Source: GCA-002050365 sp038235165 (lineage in GTDB: Bacteria > Acidobacteriota > Blastocatellia > Pyrinomonadales > Pyrinomonadaceae). From it: a stretch of 64,000 bases of DNA. The translations under genes were made by a program, and so were the position numbers. How positions within the stretch are numbered: position 1 is the stretch's first letter; each line of letters begins with the position of its first letter. The notes under the pieces were generated by a model. The model was not told the origin of the DNA. It searched no databases and saw only the letters and a program-made list of their open reading frames with translations. Of this stretch, positions 18,362 to 27,567 are shown in pieces. The stretch is from NCBI GenBank assembly GCA_038235165.1, contig JBBSUG010000011.1, positions 66,103-130,102 on the forward strand, given 5' to 3'.

Positions 18362-19369
18362 ATGGATTCACCGAAAACCGGAAAGGTTGATAAACAAAAA
18401 CAGACTGACGCGCCTGAATTGTCGCTTTTTTTGCCTGTTCTAAACGAAGAGGATAATTTGCGCCCGATGCACGCGAAAATTTCCGAAGCGTTGAATTCGC
18501 TTGGCAAAACGGCGGAAGTCATTTATGTTGACGATGGTTCGACCGATAAATCTCTGCAAGTTTTGCGCGAAATTGCTGACGGCGACGAGCGTGTGCGCGT
18601 CATTTCACTGCGCCGTAATTATGGACAAACGGCAGCGATGAGTGCGGGAATTGACGCGGCAAAAGGCGAGATTCTGATTCCGATGGACGCGGATTTGCAA
18701 AACGATCCGGCGGACATTGCACGGCTTTTGGATAAATTGAACGAAGGTTACGACGTTGTTTCCGGCTGGCGAAAAAACCGCAAAGATAAATTGATAATGC
18801 GAAAAATCCCGTCGTGGATTGCCAACAGCGTGATTTCAAAAATCGGCGGCGTGCCGCTTCACGATTACGGATGTTCGCTCAAAGCGTATCGGCGCGAAGT
18901 CATTCAAGATGTCAAACTCTACGGCGAAATGCACCGTTTTATTCCGATTTACGCGAGTTGGGCGGGCGCAAGAGTCGCGGAGATTCCGGTTGATCATCAC
19001 GCACGAACGATGGGAAAATCGAAATACGGAATTTCCCGAACGCTCAAAGTCGTTTTCGATCTGATGACGATAAAATTTATGGCTTCGTATCAAACAAAGC
19101 CGATCTACGTCTTCGGCACATTCGGTTTAATTTCCTTTTTGCTTTCGATGTTCGCCGGACTTTGGGCATTTTTTCTAAAATATGTCGAAGGCGTTTCGTT
19201 TATTTTAACGCCTTTGCCCGTGATTGCGATTGTGCTTTTGGCGATTTCAATGCAGTTTTTTTTGATGGGTTTATTAGCCGAAATGCTCGTGCGGACTTAT
19301 CACGAATCGCAGGATAAAACGATTTATGCCGTACGCGAGAAGATTGGATTTGAGAATATAAATGAGTAA
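18362..19369 (+). CDS. Family 2 glycosyltransferase with C-terminal membrane anchor
   Basis: 335 residues. The GT2 fold is clear from LSLFLPVLNEEDNLRPM, VIYVDDGSTDKS, VISLRRNYGQTAAMSAGI and the metal-binding IPMDADLQNDP; it continues with DVVSGWRKNRKD and DYGCSLKAYRREV. This matches the dolichol-phosphate mannose synthase / ArnC / GtrB group, which moves a sugar from a nucleotide to undecaprenyl phosphate. Two hydrophobic segments at ~235-310 would anchor it in the inner membrane. It overlaps the next gene by eight bases (ATGAGTAA). Confidence 0.93.
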   Translation: MDSPKTGKVDKQKQTDAPELSLFLPVLNEEDNLRPMHAKISEALNSLGKTAEVIYVDDGSTDKSLQVLREIADGDERVRVISLRRNYGQTAAMSAGIDAAKGEILIPMDADLQNDPADIARLLDKLNEGYDVVSGWRKNRKDKLIMRKIPSWIANSVISKIGGVPLHDYGCSLKAYRREVIQDVKLYGEMHRFIPIYASWAGARVAEIPVDHHARTMGKSKYGISRTLKVVFDLMTIKFMASYQTKPIYVFGTFGLISFLLSMFAGLWAFFLKYVEGVSFILTPLPVIAIVLLAISMQFFLMGLLAEMLVRTYHESQDKTIYAVREKIGFENINE

Positions 19370-20351
19370 TTACATAACAGTTTATTTTGATACAAATTTT
19401 TATGTTTGGCTTGCAAATGCAACTGACGAAGAAGTTAGTGAAATAATATCCGAGTTGAATGAATTGAAAGTTCGTCATGTTCTTTCAGGACAAGTTATTC
19501 TCGAATTGTTATCTAACCACAACAAACCTGAAAAAGATAAAACTCTCGTAAGTAGATTGTCTAAATTTGAAATCGAGCCATACATAATTTCAAGTAGCAT
19601 TTTTGAAAACTCTTTAACTCCTGATACTTTAAATTGGAAGATTTTACTTCTTGACGGCGATGAAAGAACTTCTTTAGCTAATCTGTTCAAAATAATTTTT
19701 GACATGCAAACACAAGCAGAAAGTTCGTCAATTCTAGCCAAAACGAAATATACTGCAGATAAAGCGGAAAAAATTCAAGAAAGTCTCATTCCTTTTTTAT
19801 CTTCAATTGGTCTTGAAAATGACAAAGAATATTCTAATGAAGAAACTGCAGAAAAATATGTAAATTTTGGTTCTGAATTACTGTCCAACTTATCCTTTCT
19901 TCTTTCCGATGACCAAAAAGAAATTGCGGAAAACATAAACTTTTCTGAAAAACATTCTCCTGAAAATTTAGTAAATCTTTCAAACCAATTATTGGGTATT
20001 ATTGGCAATGAAAATGTAGATAAGTTAAAAGAAGATGAAAAGATTATTCACTCAGTTACTAACTCTGATGAACGTCCTTATAAAGTAGCAGTTAGAGAAG
20101 CATCACAAAAGGAAGAAAAAAATCTTGGAAATACTTTTAGAGATTCCAATAATATGAGTTTATTTTTAACTCATAAAGACGAAATTGATTTGCTTCAACT
20201 TGATTCTGCTCAAATAAATCAAATAAAAAACAGGGGAAAAGAATCACATAGACTTGTTGAATTACAGCTTGATGAGCGATGTTTTTGCTCTAATTCATTA
20301 AAAAACACAATTAAAGTTATTAAGGAGAAAAAGCAAGAACTTTCCCTTTAA
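19362..20351 (+). CDS. AT-rich gene for a protein with an N-terminal PIN-like domain
   Basis: 329 residues. The first 60 look like a PIN nuclease start: YFDTNFYVWLANATDEEV (Asp in strand one) and HVLSGQVILELLSN (acidic residue in the following helix). The remainder, rich in Lys, Asn, Ser and Glu, is not recognised; it is helical and may supply the other PIN acidic residues. Base composition is clearly AT-rich, roughly one third G+C, against nearly half in flanking genes, so it was probably acquired by transfer. It overlaps the glycosyltransferase stop by eight bases and ends seven bases before asnB. No adjacent antitoxin was found. A toxin or defence nuclease role is inference only. Confidence 0.75.
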   Translation: MSNYITVYFDTNFYVWLANATDEEVSEIISELNELKVRHVLSGQVILELLSNHNKPEKDKTLVSRLSKFEIEPYIISSSIFENSLTPDTLNWKILLLDGDERTSLANLFKIIFDMQTQAESSSILAKTKYTADKAEKIQESLIPFLSSIGLENDKEYSNEETAEKYVNFGSELLSNLSFLLSDDQKEIAENINFSEKHSPENLVNLSNQLLGIIGNENVDKLKEDEKIIHSVTNSDERPYKVAVREASQKEEKNLGNTFRDSNNMSLFLTHKDEIDLLQLDSAQINQIKNRGKESHRLVELQLDERCFCSNSLKNTIKVIKEKKQELSL

Positions 20352-20357
20352 TTATCT

Positions 20358-22259
20358 ATGTGCGGAATAGCAGGTTGGGCAAATTTAGATTCTAAAAAAA
20401 CTTCACAAAACGGTGAAGCCGTTCTTCATTCGATGTGCGAAAAAATGAAGCATCGCGGACCTGATTCGGAAGGTTTGTGGCTTGACGAACAAGTCGCGCT
20501 CGGAATGCGGCGGCTTTCGATTATTGATTTGCACACAGGCGAACAGCCTGTCTTTTCGGAAGATAAACAAATCGTCGTCGTGATGAACGGCGAACTTTAT
20601 AATTTCCGCGAAGTCCGCGCTGATTTGGAAAAACGCGGGCATAAATTTGAAACAAACACCGACACCGAAATACTGCCGCATCTTTACGAAGAATACGGCG
20701 ACGCGATGCTCGAACATATCAACGGAATGTTCGCCTTTGCGCTGTGGGACAAAAATAAGAATAAATTATTAATTGCTCGGGACAGATTCGGCGAAAAACC
20801 GCTTTATTACGGCGTGTTTGATAATCAACTGATATTTGCTTCCGAGCCTAAAGTTCTGCTGGCGAATCCGGCGGTTAAGGCAGAAATAAATCTCGACGCG
20901 TTGCGGCAATATCTTTCGTTCGATTACGTTCCCGCGCCGTCTTCAATTTACAAAAACATTTACAAACTGCCTGCCGCGCATCTTTTGATTTTGGAAAAAG
21001 GCGAAATCAGAACGCGCCGATATTGGAATCTAAGTTGGGAAAAGAAAGAAACAAAATCACTTGAAAGTTCCGCCGAAGAATTGCGCGAACTGCTCGCCGA
21101 TGCCGTCAGAATGCGGCTTGTTTCCGATGTTCCGCTCGGCATTTTATTAAGCGGCGGTGTTGATTCTTCGACCATTGCGGCTTTTGCAACGCAGTTTTCG
21201 ACCGAAAAAGTGAAGACGTTTTCCATCGGTTTTGAAGAAGATTCGTTTGATGAATCGAAATTTGCGCGACAGGTGGCGAAACATCTGAACACTGAACATT
21301 ACGAGGAAAAATTGAGCGTCGGAAAAGCGGCGGATTTGATCTCGGAAATCGGAACGTGGCTCGACGAACCGCTGTCGGACGGCTCCTTGATTCCGACGTT
21401 TTTGCTGGCGCGATTTGTCAAAAAACACGTCACGGTCGCGCTCGGCGGCGACGGCGGCGACGAGATTTTCGCCGGTTATCCGATGTATTTCGCACACAAA
21501 GTCGCTGACGTTTACGGCAAAATTCCGCGCGTTTTAAGAAATAATTTAATCGAACCGATAGTCAAAAATCTGCCTGTTTCCAATAAGAATTTATCGTTCG
21601 ATTACAAAGCAAAACGCTTTGTCGCAGCTTCGAAATACGATTTAGTTACGCGCCATCATTCATATTTCGGTTCATTTTCGATTGACGCGCAAAATGATCT
21701 GTTAAGTAAAGATGTTTTGGCGAAAACTTCGGGCGATATTTACAAAGGTGCGAAAGATTTGCTGCAAATTTGCGACGCGAAAAACGAAATCGAACAGATG
21801 CAGTTTCTCGACATCAATTACTATATGGCGGAAGATATTCTGACCAAAGTTGATCGCGCTTCAATGGCAGTCTCCTTGGAAGTTCGCGCTCCTTTCTTAG
21901 ACCCACGCATAGCGCAGTTTGCGGCACAAATTCCGCTCGAATACAAATTAAAGGGTAATAAAGGCAAGTATATTCTGAAAAAAGCGATGGAAAATATGTT
22001 GCCGAAAAACATACTCCATCGCCCGAAAAAAGGTTTCGGCATCCCGATTGCTGATTGGCTGAAGGGTCGGCTCAACCCGCTGATGCACGAAATGCTCAAC
22101 GAAACGCGGCTGAAAAATCAGGGTTTATTGAACGAGAAATTCGTGCAAAAACTCATTAAAGAACACGAAGATAATACTGCATCGCACCACAAACAGCTTT
22201 GGACGCTGCTTGTTTTTCAGCTTTGGTACGATAAATATATCTCAGCTTCCAAAATATAA
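20358..22259 (+). CDS. asnB: Asparagine synthetase, glutamine-hydrolysing
   Basis: 633 residues. It starts MCGIAGW with the catalytic Cys 2 of the class II glutaminase domain, then MKHRGPDSEG, VVVMNGELYNFREV and DTEILPHLYEEYG. The synthetase domain has the ATP pyrophosphatase loop ILLSGGVDSSTIAAFA and GGDGGDEIFAGYP. It transfers amide nitrogen to aspartate or, in surface-polysaccharide clusters, to another acceptor. The location after a polyprenyl-phosphate-type glycosyltransferase fits either amino-acid supply or sugar modification. A palindromic repeat begins 15 bases past the stop. Confidence 0.95.
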   Translation: MCGIAGWANLDSKKTSQNGEAVLHSMCEKMKHRGPDSEGLWLDEQVALGMRRLSIIDLHTGEQPVFSEDKQIVVVMNGELYNFREVRADLEKRGHKFETNTDTEILPHLYEEYGDAMLEHINGMFAFALWDKNKNKLLIARDRFGEKPLYYGVFDNQLIFASEPKVLLANPAVKAEINLDALRQYLSFDYVPAPSSIYKNIYKLPAAHLLILEKGEIRTRRYWNLSWEKKETKSLESSAEELRELLADAVRMRLVSDVPLGILLSGGVDSSTIAAFATQFSTEKVKTFSIGFEEDSFDESKFARQVAKHLNTEHYEEKLSVGKAADLISEIGTWLDEPLSDGSLIPTFLLARFVKKHVTVALGGDGGDEIFAGYPMYFAHKVADVYGKIPRVLRNNLIEPIVKNLPVSNKNLSFDYKAKRFVAASKYDLVTRHHSYFGSFSIDAQNDLLSKDVLAKTSGDIYKGAKDLLQICDAKNEIEQMQFLDINYYMAEDILTKVDRASMAVSLEVRAPFLDPRIAQFAAQIPLEYKLKGNKGKYILKKAMENMLPKNILHRPKKGFGIPIADWLKGRLNPLMHEMLNETRLKNQGLLNEKFVQKLIKEHEDNTASHHKQLWTLLVFQLWYDKYISASKI

Positions 22260-22273
22260 TAAGACGACTCTAC

Positions 22274-22401
22274 GGAGCGCGGAAGTCTCGTCCGCCAACC
22301 AGCGCAGCGAAGTTGCAGGCGTTGTTAGTGTAGTTCTAATGGATGAACGCTTACAACGTCTCGCTTCGCTGACGTTGTAGCGGACGAGACTTCCGCGCTC
22401 C
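22274..22401. repeat. GGAGCGC-ended palindromic element, full copy
   Basis: It begins GGAGCGCGGAAGTCTCGTCC and ends with its inverse complement at 22381-22401; inner pairs (AGCGAAGTTG / CGTCTCGCTTCGCTGACG) and a GTTGTTAGTGTAGTT...ATGGATGAACG centre are shared with the copies at 27370-27497 and 43571-43799. A decayed fragment (CGCCGCGCTGGTTGGCGGA) follows directly. Confidence 0.9.
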
Positions 22402-22446
22402 CTAAAACTTCGCCGCGCTGGTTGGCGGATTAGTAGTTCGCTCAGT

Positions 22447-23529
22447 TTATTGTTTCGGTCTTTGAGCAGCCGGAACATCCTTATAAACATCGTCGAAGGT
22501 CGCCCAGCCGTCTTTGATAACCGTCTCCATCAGATTATTTTTATCAACAACAATCGGCTCGTATAAGACCGCCGCGATTTCTTTTGTCATCGAATCGGAT
22601 TTGATTTTGTCTTTCGCGTCGGTCGGCTGTCCTTTGGCAAGTTTGATTGCCAGTTCGACCGCGCCGTAAGCGAGCGGCTGAATTGGTTTGTAAACAGTCA
22701 TTGACTGCGTTCCCTTGGCGATGCGCTGGAGTGCGGCGAGTTCCGCGTCCTGTCCGGTGACGATGACTTTGCCGGCGAGTCCCTGCGCTCCCAATGCCTG
22801 AATCGCGCCTCCCGCCGTACCGTCATTTGACGCGACGACCGCGACGACTTTGTTTTTATTCTGCGTCAGCGCGTTTTCGACGTTTTTCAACGCTTCTTCC
22901 GGTTTCCAGTCGGTCGTAAAATTGTCGGCGACAATTTTTATCGCGCCGCTGTCGGTCGCCGACTTTAAAACGTCGAGCTGCGATTTTTTCATAATGACGG
23001 CGTTGTTGTCGGTTGACGCGCCGTAAACCATTATATAATTGCCCGTCGGTGCATTTTTCAGCGCGTATTCCGCCTGCATTTTGCCGATCAGCGGAACCTG
23101 GTGTGAAACGTATAGATCAATACTATCGGAATTAATCAGACGGTCGTAGCTGATGACCGGAATATTCTGCGCCTTGGCTTTCTGCACCATCGAAGCCGCC
23201 TGCGTTGCGTCGTGCGGCGCGATGACCAGCACGTCAACGCCCTGCGTGAGCAGGTTGTCAACGTCGTTCGCCTGTTTGTCGGCTTTGTTGTCGGCGACCG
23301 TAATCAGACATTCCACGCCAAGTTCCTGACAGCGTTTTTCAAACAAATCGTGGTCGCGCTTCCAACGCTCTTCCTTGAGCGTGTCCATTGCAAAACCGAT
23401 TTTGATTTTGCGGTTCGGGTCTTTATTCGTCACCGCCGTCTGTGTCGGTTCGGTCGGTGCGCTGACGCAAGCCGAAATAAAAATTGCCGTTAAAATTACC
23501 AAACAAAATAGTTTGATGCCGTGTTTCAT
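22447..23529 (-). CDS. xylF: Sugar-binding lipoprotein, XylF-like
   Basis: 360 residues from ATG 23529; the frame is open further upstream but runs through a palindromic repeat, and this start gives a lipoprotein signal (KLFCLVILTAIFISAC). The mature part matches periplasmic xylose-binding protein XylF: KIGFAMDTLKEERWKRDHDLF, LLTQGVDVLVIAPHDA, VISYDRLINS, DLYVSHQ, ASNDGTAGGAIQAL and GKVIVTGQDAELAALQRI. It would bind a monosaccharide for an ABC importer, but no ATPase or permease gene is present in the window. Ligand could be xylose or glucose. Confidence 0.9.
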   Translation of the reverse strand: MKHGIKLFCLVILTAIFISACVSAPTEPTQTAVTNKDPNRKIKIGFAMDTLKEERWKRDHDLFEKRCQELGVECLITVADNKADKQANDVDNLLTQGVDVLVIAPHDATQAASMVQKAKAQNIPVISYDRLINSDSIDLYVSHQVPLIGKMQAEYALKNAPTGNYIMVYGASTDNNAVIMKKSQLDVLKSATDSGAIKIVADNFTTDWKPEEALKNVENALTQNKNKVVAVVASNDGTAGGAIQALGAQGLAGKVIVTGQDAELAALQRIAKGTQSMTVYKPIQPLAYGAVELAIKLAKGQPTDAKDKIKSDSMTKEIAAVLYEPIVVDKNNLMETVIKDGWATFDDVYKDVPAAQRPKQ

Positions 23530-23595
23530 TAAATTTGCTCCTTTTTGAAGTTGTTTTTGACCAGCAGTCATGCAGTTGAATGTTGAAATTATAGC

Positions 23596-23662
23596 TTGCA
23601 GAAACCCGCACGAAGTAAGGGTGTGAATCGTCGGCACCCTTACTTCGTGCGGGTTTCTGCAA
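23596..23662. repeat. GAAACCCGC...GGGTG palindrome, complete copy
   Basis: Two 28-base arms (23596-23623 and 23635-23662) are exact inverse complements around an 11-base loop. The left arm contains GAAACCCGCACGAAGTAAGG. It lies 67 bases upstream of the XylF-like start codon, so it will be in the leader RNA if transcription begins beyond it. Confidence 0.92.
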
Positions 23663-23764
23663 AGAATGTTCCCAACTGCGTAGCTCCTCTTTGACGATAT
23701 TCGATTCAAATAAATGTGCCGCAACGATTCAATGAACCGCTAAAATTGATCATTCCGCTAATGT

Positions 23765-23805
23765 AAAATCTGGAATCTGGAATTTGAAATCTGGAATTTG
23801 AAATC
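23765..23805. repeat. GAATCTGGAATTTGAAAT repeat cluster
   Basis: ATCTGGAATCTGGAATTTG followed by AAATCTGGAATTTGAAATC lies 15 bases beyond the stop codon of the GH3 fusion gene. Same family as the clusters at 6379-6420 and 58387-58500. Confidence 0.75.
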
Positions 23806-23820
23806 GTCTCAATTCTATTT

Positions 23821-26800
23821 TCAACGAATTCCGATTTTTTGCAAAGCGAGACGCGGTTCGGGGTTTTTCATAAATTGAAACCAAACGCTTCCTGAGCGCA
23901 GGTTCTCCGCGCTCAAAATCGAAATTCCCTGGTCAATTCCGAGAATATCGCCGTTGACCCAACCGGTTTGCGGATTAAAAGCGTCGGCAAAACCGTAGCG
24001 ACCGTAGATTTTTTTCCCGTATTTGTCCTTCATTTCCTTTAAGGTCGGCAGCGTGATATCCGGCGTGAACATCAGCGAACCGGCGACGGCATACGGGACG
24101 ACCGAACCGTCAGTGCGGTTGTCGCGCGGCGGTGCGCCCCAAACGGTGTAACCTTTTTCGCTGTCCGAAGCCGACAAACCCCACATCGTCGCCGAATATT
24201 TCGGGAAATCGCGGCTTAAAACATCGGCAAAATACTTTTGCTGGGCGCGGGTTGCGGCAACCGAATTCTCAAAATAATTGACAAACGGGGGACGGGTTTC
24301 GCGGATGTTGCGAAAATCAACAAAAGCGTGTGAATACTGGTGAATGAACAGCGGGGAGACTGCCGCGAGATAACGATAACCGCCGTATTCCTGCCAGTTG
24401 CGCTCCCACGCATACCACGCATTTGGCGAAATCGGATGCGTCGGCGAACCGATGGCGAGAATATACAAAATCGCTTCTTCGCTGTAATCGTGCCAGTAAT
24501 CTTTCAAAAATCCGGTTTCCGGTTTCCAGCCGTGCGACAATAGATACTGATCCTGATTTTGCATCCATTTGAAATCAACGCGCCGGTAAATTTTATCGGC
24601 TAACGCGACGATTTCCGGGTCGTCGGCAAAATATTGTTTGGCGGTTAGAGTGCCGCCGAGCAGAAGTGCAGTGTCAATCGAAGAAATCTCGCTGTTCCAT
24701 CGCCGTTCGCCCGTTTCGTAATCCATCCAGTGATAAAACCAGCCGTTTTTTTGAAATGCGCGGTTGGCGAAAAAGTCGAGCGTGTTCCGCGTTATTTCCC
24801 GTGCCTGCGTTTTCGTCAACCAGCCGCGTTCAGCAGCGATGCTGTAATTTGACAGGGCGAAACCGGTGGCGGCGAGGCTGGCAATGTTGTGAGCGCGATC
24901 GCCAACGCCTTTTTGTCTGCCGTCCGTGCCGACGCGATCAAGCGTCAGACCGTTTTTCGGGTTCGTGTTCTCGATGAAATATTGAAAACCGCGTTTTTGC
25001 ATATCTTCGAGAAAAGCGTCGTCCGGTGCGGTAATTTGGGCGGTCGGTACGGGCGACGGCGGCGCGGGCTGAACATCATTTTCAATCGCTTTCGCCTGCC
25101 CCGTTGGCGGACGCGCCAAGGTATTGACGACTTCAAAAACGCTTTGCAAACCGTTGTCGCTGCTCGTCCCGACGATCACCTGAAAGTCACCGGGTTCGAG
25201 TGTCGGTTTCAAATCGCGGTCGTAAAACTGCAAATCCTTCGGTGTCAGCGTAAATTCGACGGTTCTCGACTCTTTCGGTTGTAATGTGATTCGCTTGAAT
25301 CCGCGCAACTCCCTGACCGGGCGCGTGACGGTGGCGGCGATGTCGTGAATGTAAAGCTGGACGACTTCATCGCCCGCGACTTTGCCGGTGTTCGTCACGT
25401 CAATCGTCACTTTGACGCTTTCATTGGGTTTAATCTGAAGTTTGTCGAGCCGCAGATTGCTCAAATTAAATTTCGTATAGCTCAAACCGTAACCGAACGG
25501 GTAGAGCGGAGTGTTCGGGATGTCGATATATTTGGAAGTGTATTTATTTTCCGCGCTGTATGGGCGACCCGTGTTTTTGTAGTTGTAATAAATCGGAATT
25601 TGCCCGACGCTGTGCGGGAATGTGAGCGGCAGTTTACCGCCCGGATTCGCGTCGCCGAACAAGGTATCAACAATCGCACTGCCGGCTTCGGTGCCGCCGA
25701 ACCACGTTTCCAGAATCGCCGGTGAATTTTCCGCCAGCCAGTTGATCGTCAGCGGTCTGCCGTTAATCAAAACGACGGCGTACGGCTTGCCGGTCGCGTG
25801 GATTTGTTTGACCAGATCAGTCTGCATTCCGGGCAGATTGATGTCGGAACGCGACGACGCTTCCGCCGACATATCGCCGGATTCACCGACGACTAAAATC
25901 GTAAAATCTGCGTCTTTCGCCGCGTCCACTGCTTTCTTAAAATCTTCGTCCGTCGTGCAGTAAGCGTCACAGCCTTTCTCAAAACGAACTTTCATATTCG
26001 GAAATTTCGCTTTTAACGCTTCGAGAACGGTGATCGGGTCGGTCGGCTGCCCGTCGCCCGTCCAATTGCCGTTCATCTCTTTTTTGTTATTCGCCAAATC
26101 ACCGATGACGGCGACGGTTTTGACGGTTTTGCTGATCGGCAGCGTTTCGTTATCATTCTTCAACAAAACGAACGATTTTTCGGCAGAAATTTTGGCGTAA
26201 TCGCGGTTCGCTTTTTTGAATATTTCGGCTTTTTCCCGCACTTCGTCGGCAAACGGGTGATCGAACAATCCGAGCCGGTATTTTATTCGCAGAATGTGGC
26301 GAACGGCTTCGTCAATCGCGGCGACTGTAACTTTCTTGTCTTTTACGAGGTCTGCGCCGTATTTATTGTAGAGGCGCGAAACCATTTCGATGTCCGTTCC
26401 GGCGTTGAGCGCATACATCGCCGCCGCCGGTTCGTCCTTCGCCAAACCGTGAAAAATCAGTTCGTTGACGGCGGTATAATCGCTGACGACTAAACCGTCA
26501 AATTTCCACTCGCCGCGCAAAACGTCCTTCAAAATAAACGGGTTCGCCGTCGCTGGAATGCCATCGAGATCGTTAAAGGCGGTCATAAACGAACCGACAC
26601 CCGCATCAATCGCGGATTTGAACGGCGGAAAATAAATTTCGCGCAAACTGTGTTTCGATATATTCGTCGTGTTGTAATCGCGCCCCGCTTCAGCCGCGCC
26701 GTAACCGACCCAGTGTTTGGCACACGCCATTATTTTATCGTTCGCGCTGTAATCCAGACCCTGAAAACCACGAACGCGGGCAAACGCGATTTGTGAACCC

Positions 26801-27345
26801 AAGTAAGTGTCTTCGCCCGCACCTTCAATGATGCGACCCCAGCGCGGATCGCGGGCGATGTCCACCATCGGCGCAAACGTCCAGTGAACGCCCGCCGCCC
26901 GTGATTCCGCCGCCGCAATCGCCGCCGTTTTCTCGATTGAGCCTAAATCCCAACTTGCCGATTCGCCGAGCGGTACGGGGAAAATCGTCCGGTAGCCGTG
27001 AATCACGTCAAAGCCGAGCAGTAGCGGAATTTTCAAACGCGATTCGAGCGCGGCTTTTTGAAGTTCATTGGTCATCGTCGCGCCGCGCACGTTAAGCGTC
27101 GAACCGAGCAAACCCTTTCGCGCCAGTTCGAGATGTTCGGGGCGGTACTTTCCGTTCGCCTCGCCATCGAGCATTTGCAGCTGCCCGAGTTTTTCCGCCA
27201 GCGTCATCTTCGCCAGCAGCGCATCAATATTCCGCTCGATTTGCGTGTCTTTCGCCGACGAACGCGGATTTACCTGTGCCGAAACGCCGGAAAATAAAAA
27301 AGCGAATATAAGTAAAATTAAAACGATATTTTTTGGTCTTTTCAT
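23821..27345 (-). CDS. Secreted GH3 beta-glucosidase fused to a glycoamylase-family (GH144-like) domain
   Basis: 1174 residues from ATG 27345, where a signal peptide begins (MKRPKNIVLILLIFAFLFSG); an upstream in-frame extension runs through a palindromic repeat. Residues ~30-400 are a GH3 barrel (LLLGFDVIHGYRTIFPVPLGE, HWTFAPMVDIARDPRWGRI, GLVVSDY carrying the nucleophile Asp). A GH3 C-terminal sandwich (VIGDLANNKKEMNGNW, PLYPFGYGLSY) and Fn3-like domain (ELRGFKRITLQPKESRTV) follow. After a Pro-rich linker (~750-770), residues ~773-1174 match the glycoamylase Pfam family that includes GH144 endo-beta-1,2-glucanases (GFQYFIENTNPKNGLTLDR, WFYHWMDYETGER). Bifunctional hydrolysis of beta-glucan, perhaps beta-1,2-glucan, is inferred. 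Confidence 0.92.
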   Translation of the reverse strand: MKRPKNIVLILLIFAFLFSGVSAQVNPRSSAKDTQIERNIDALLAKMTLAEKLGQLQMLDGEANGKYRPEHLELARKGLLGSTLNVRGATMTNELQKAALESRLKIPLLLGFDVIHGYRTIFPVPLGESASWDLGSIEKTAAIAAAESRAAGVHWTFAPMVDIARDPRWGRIIEGAGEDTYLGSQIAFARVRGFQGLDYSANDKIMACAKHWVGYGAAEAGRDYNTTNISKHSLREIYFPPFKSAIDAGVGSFMTAFNDLDGIPATANPFILKDVLRGEWKFDGLVVSDYTAVNELIFHGLAKDEPAAAMYALNAGTDIEMVSRLYNKYGADLVKDKKVTVAAIDEAVRHILRIKYRLGLFDHPFADEVREKAEIFKKANRDYAKISAEKSFVLLKNDNETLPISKTVKTVAVIGDLANNKKEMNGNWTGDGQPTDPITVLEALKAKFPNMKVRFEKGCDAYCTTDEDFKKAVDAAKDADFTILVVGESGDMSAEASSRSDINLPGMQTDLVKQIHATGKPYAVVLINGRPLTINWLAENSPAILETWFGGTEAGSAIVDTLFGDANPGGKLPLTFPHSVGQIPIYYNYKNTGRPYSAENKYTSKYIDIPNTPLYPFGYGLSYTKFNLSNLRLDKLQIKPNESVKVTIDVTNTGKVAGDEVVQLYIHDIAATVTRPVRELRGFKRITLQPKESRTVEFTLTPKDLQFYDRDLKPTLEPGDFQVIVGTSSDNGLQSVFEVVNTLARPPTGQAKAIENDVQPAPPSPVPTAQITAPDDAFLEDMQKRGFQYFIENTNPKNGLTLDRVGTDGRQKGVGDRAHNIASLAATGFALSNYSIAAERGWLTKTQAREITRNTLDFFANRAFQKNGWFYHWMDYETGERRWNSEISSIDTALLLGGTLTAKQYFADDPEIVALADKIYRRVDFKWMQNQDQYLLSHGWKPETGFLKDYWHDYSEEAILYILAIGSPTHPISPNAWYAWERNWQEYGGYRYLAAVSPLFIHQYSHAFVDFRNIRETRPPFVNYFENSVAATRAQQKYFADVLSRDFPKYSATMWGLSASDSEKGYTVWGAPPRDNRTDGSVVPYAVAGSLMFTPDITLPTLKEMKDKYGKKIYGRYGFADAFNPQTGWVNGDILGIDQGISILSAENLRSGSVWFQFMKNPEPRLALQKIGIR

Positions 27346-27369
27346 TATTTTATTGATGTATATCAGACA

Positions 27370-27497
27370 GAGCGCGGAAGTCTCGTCCGCCCAACCAGCG
27401 ATAGCGAAGTTGGATGGGTTGTCAGTATATCTTTGATGGATGAACGTTTCCAACGCCTCGCTGCGCTGGCGTTGGGCGGACGGGACTTCCGCGCTCC
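27370..27497. repeat. GGAGCGC-ended palindromic element, full copy
   Basis: GAGCGCGGAAGTCTCGTCC at the left end pairs with the right end at 27481-27497; the centre GTTGTCAGTATATCTTTGATGGATGAACG matches the copies at 22274 and 43571. It lies between the GH3 fusion start and the TonB receptor terminator. Confidence 0.88.
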
Positions 27498-27509
27498 GGT
27501 TGAGAACTT

Positions 27510-27545
27510 AAAAAAGGCGCAGGTAAATTTTCATCTACCTGCGCC
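27510..27545 (-). terminator. Rho-independent terminator of the TonB receptor gene
   Basis: Read on the minus strand, GGCGCAGGTA and TACCTGCGCC (27536-27545 and 27516-27525) form a 10-base-pair stem followed by TTTTTT. It lies 22 bases beyond the receptor stop codon. Confidence 0.92.
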
Positions 27546-27567
27546 TGTTCATCTTTCAAAACGCAGA

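Noticed and set aside
23530..23724. Upstream extension of the XylF-like gene
   Set aside because: It reads through the 67-base palindrome and would mask a clear lipoprotein signal.
27346..27453. Upstream extension of the GH3 fusion gene
   Set aside because: The extra residues come from a palindromic repeat and would hide the signal peptide that starts at 27345.
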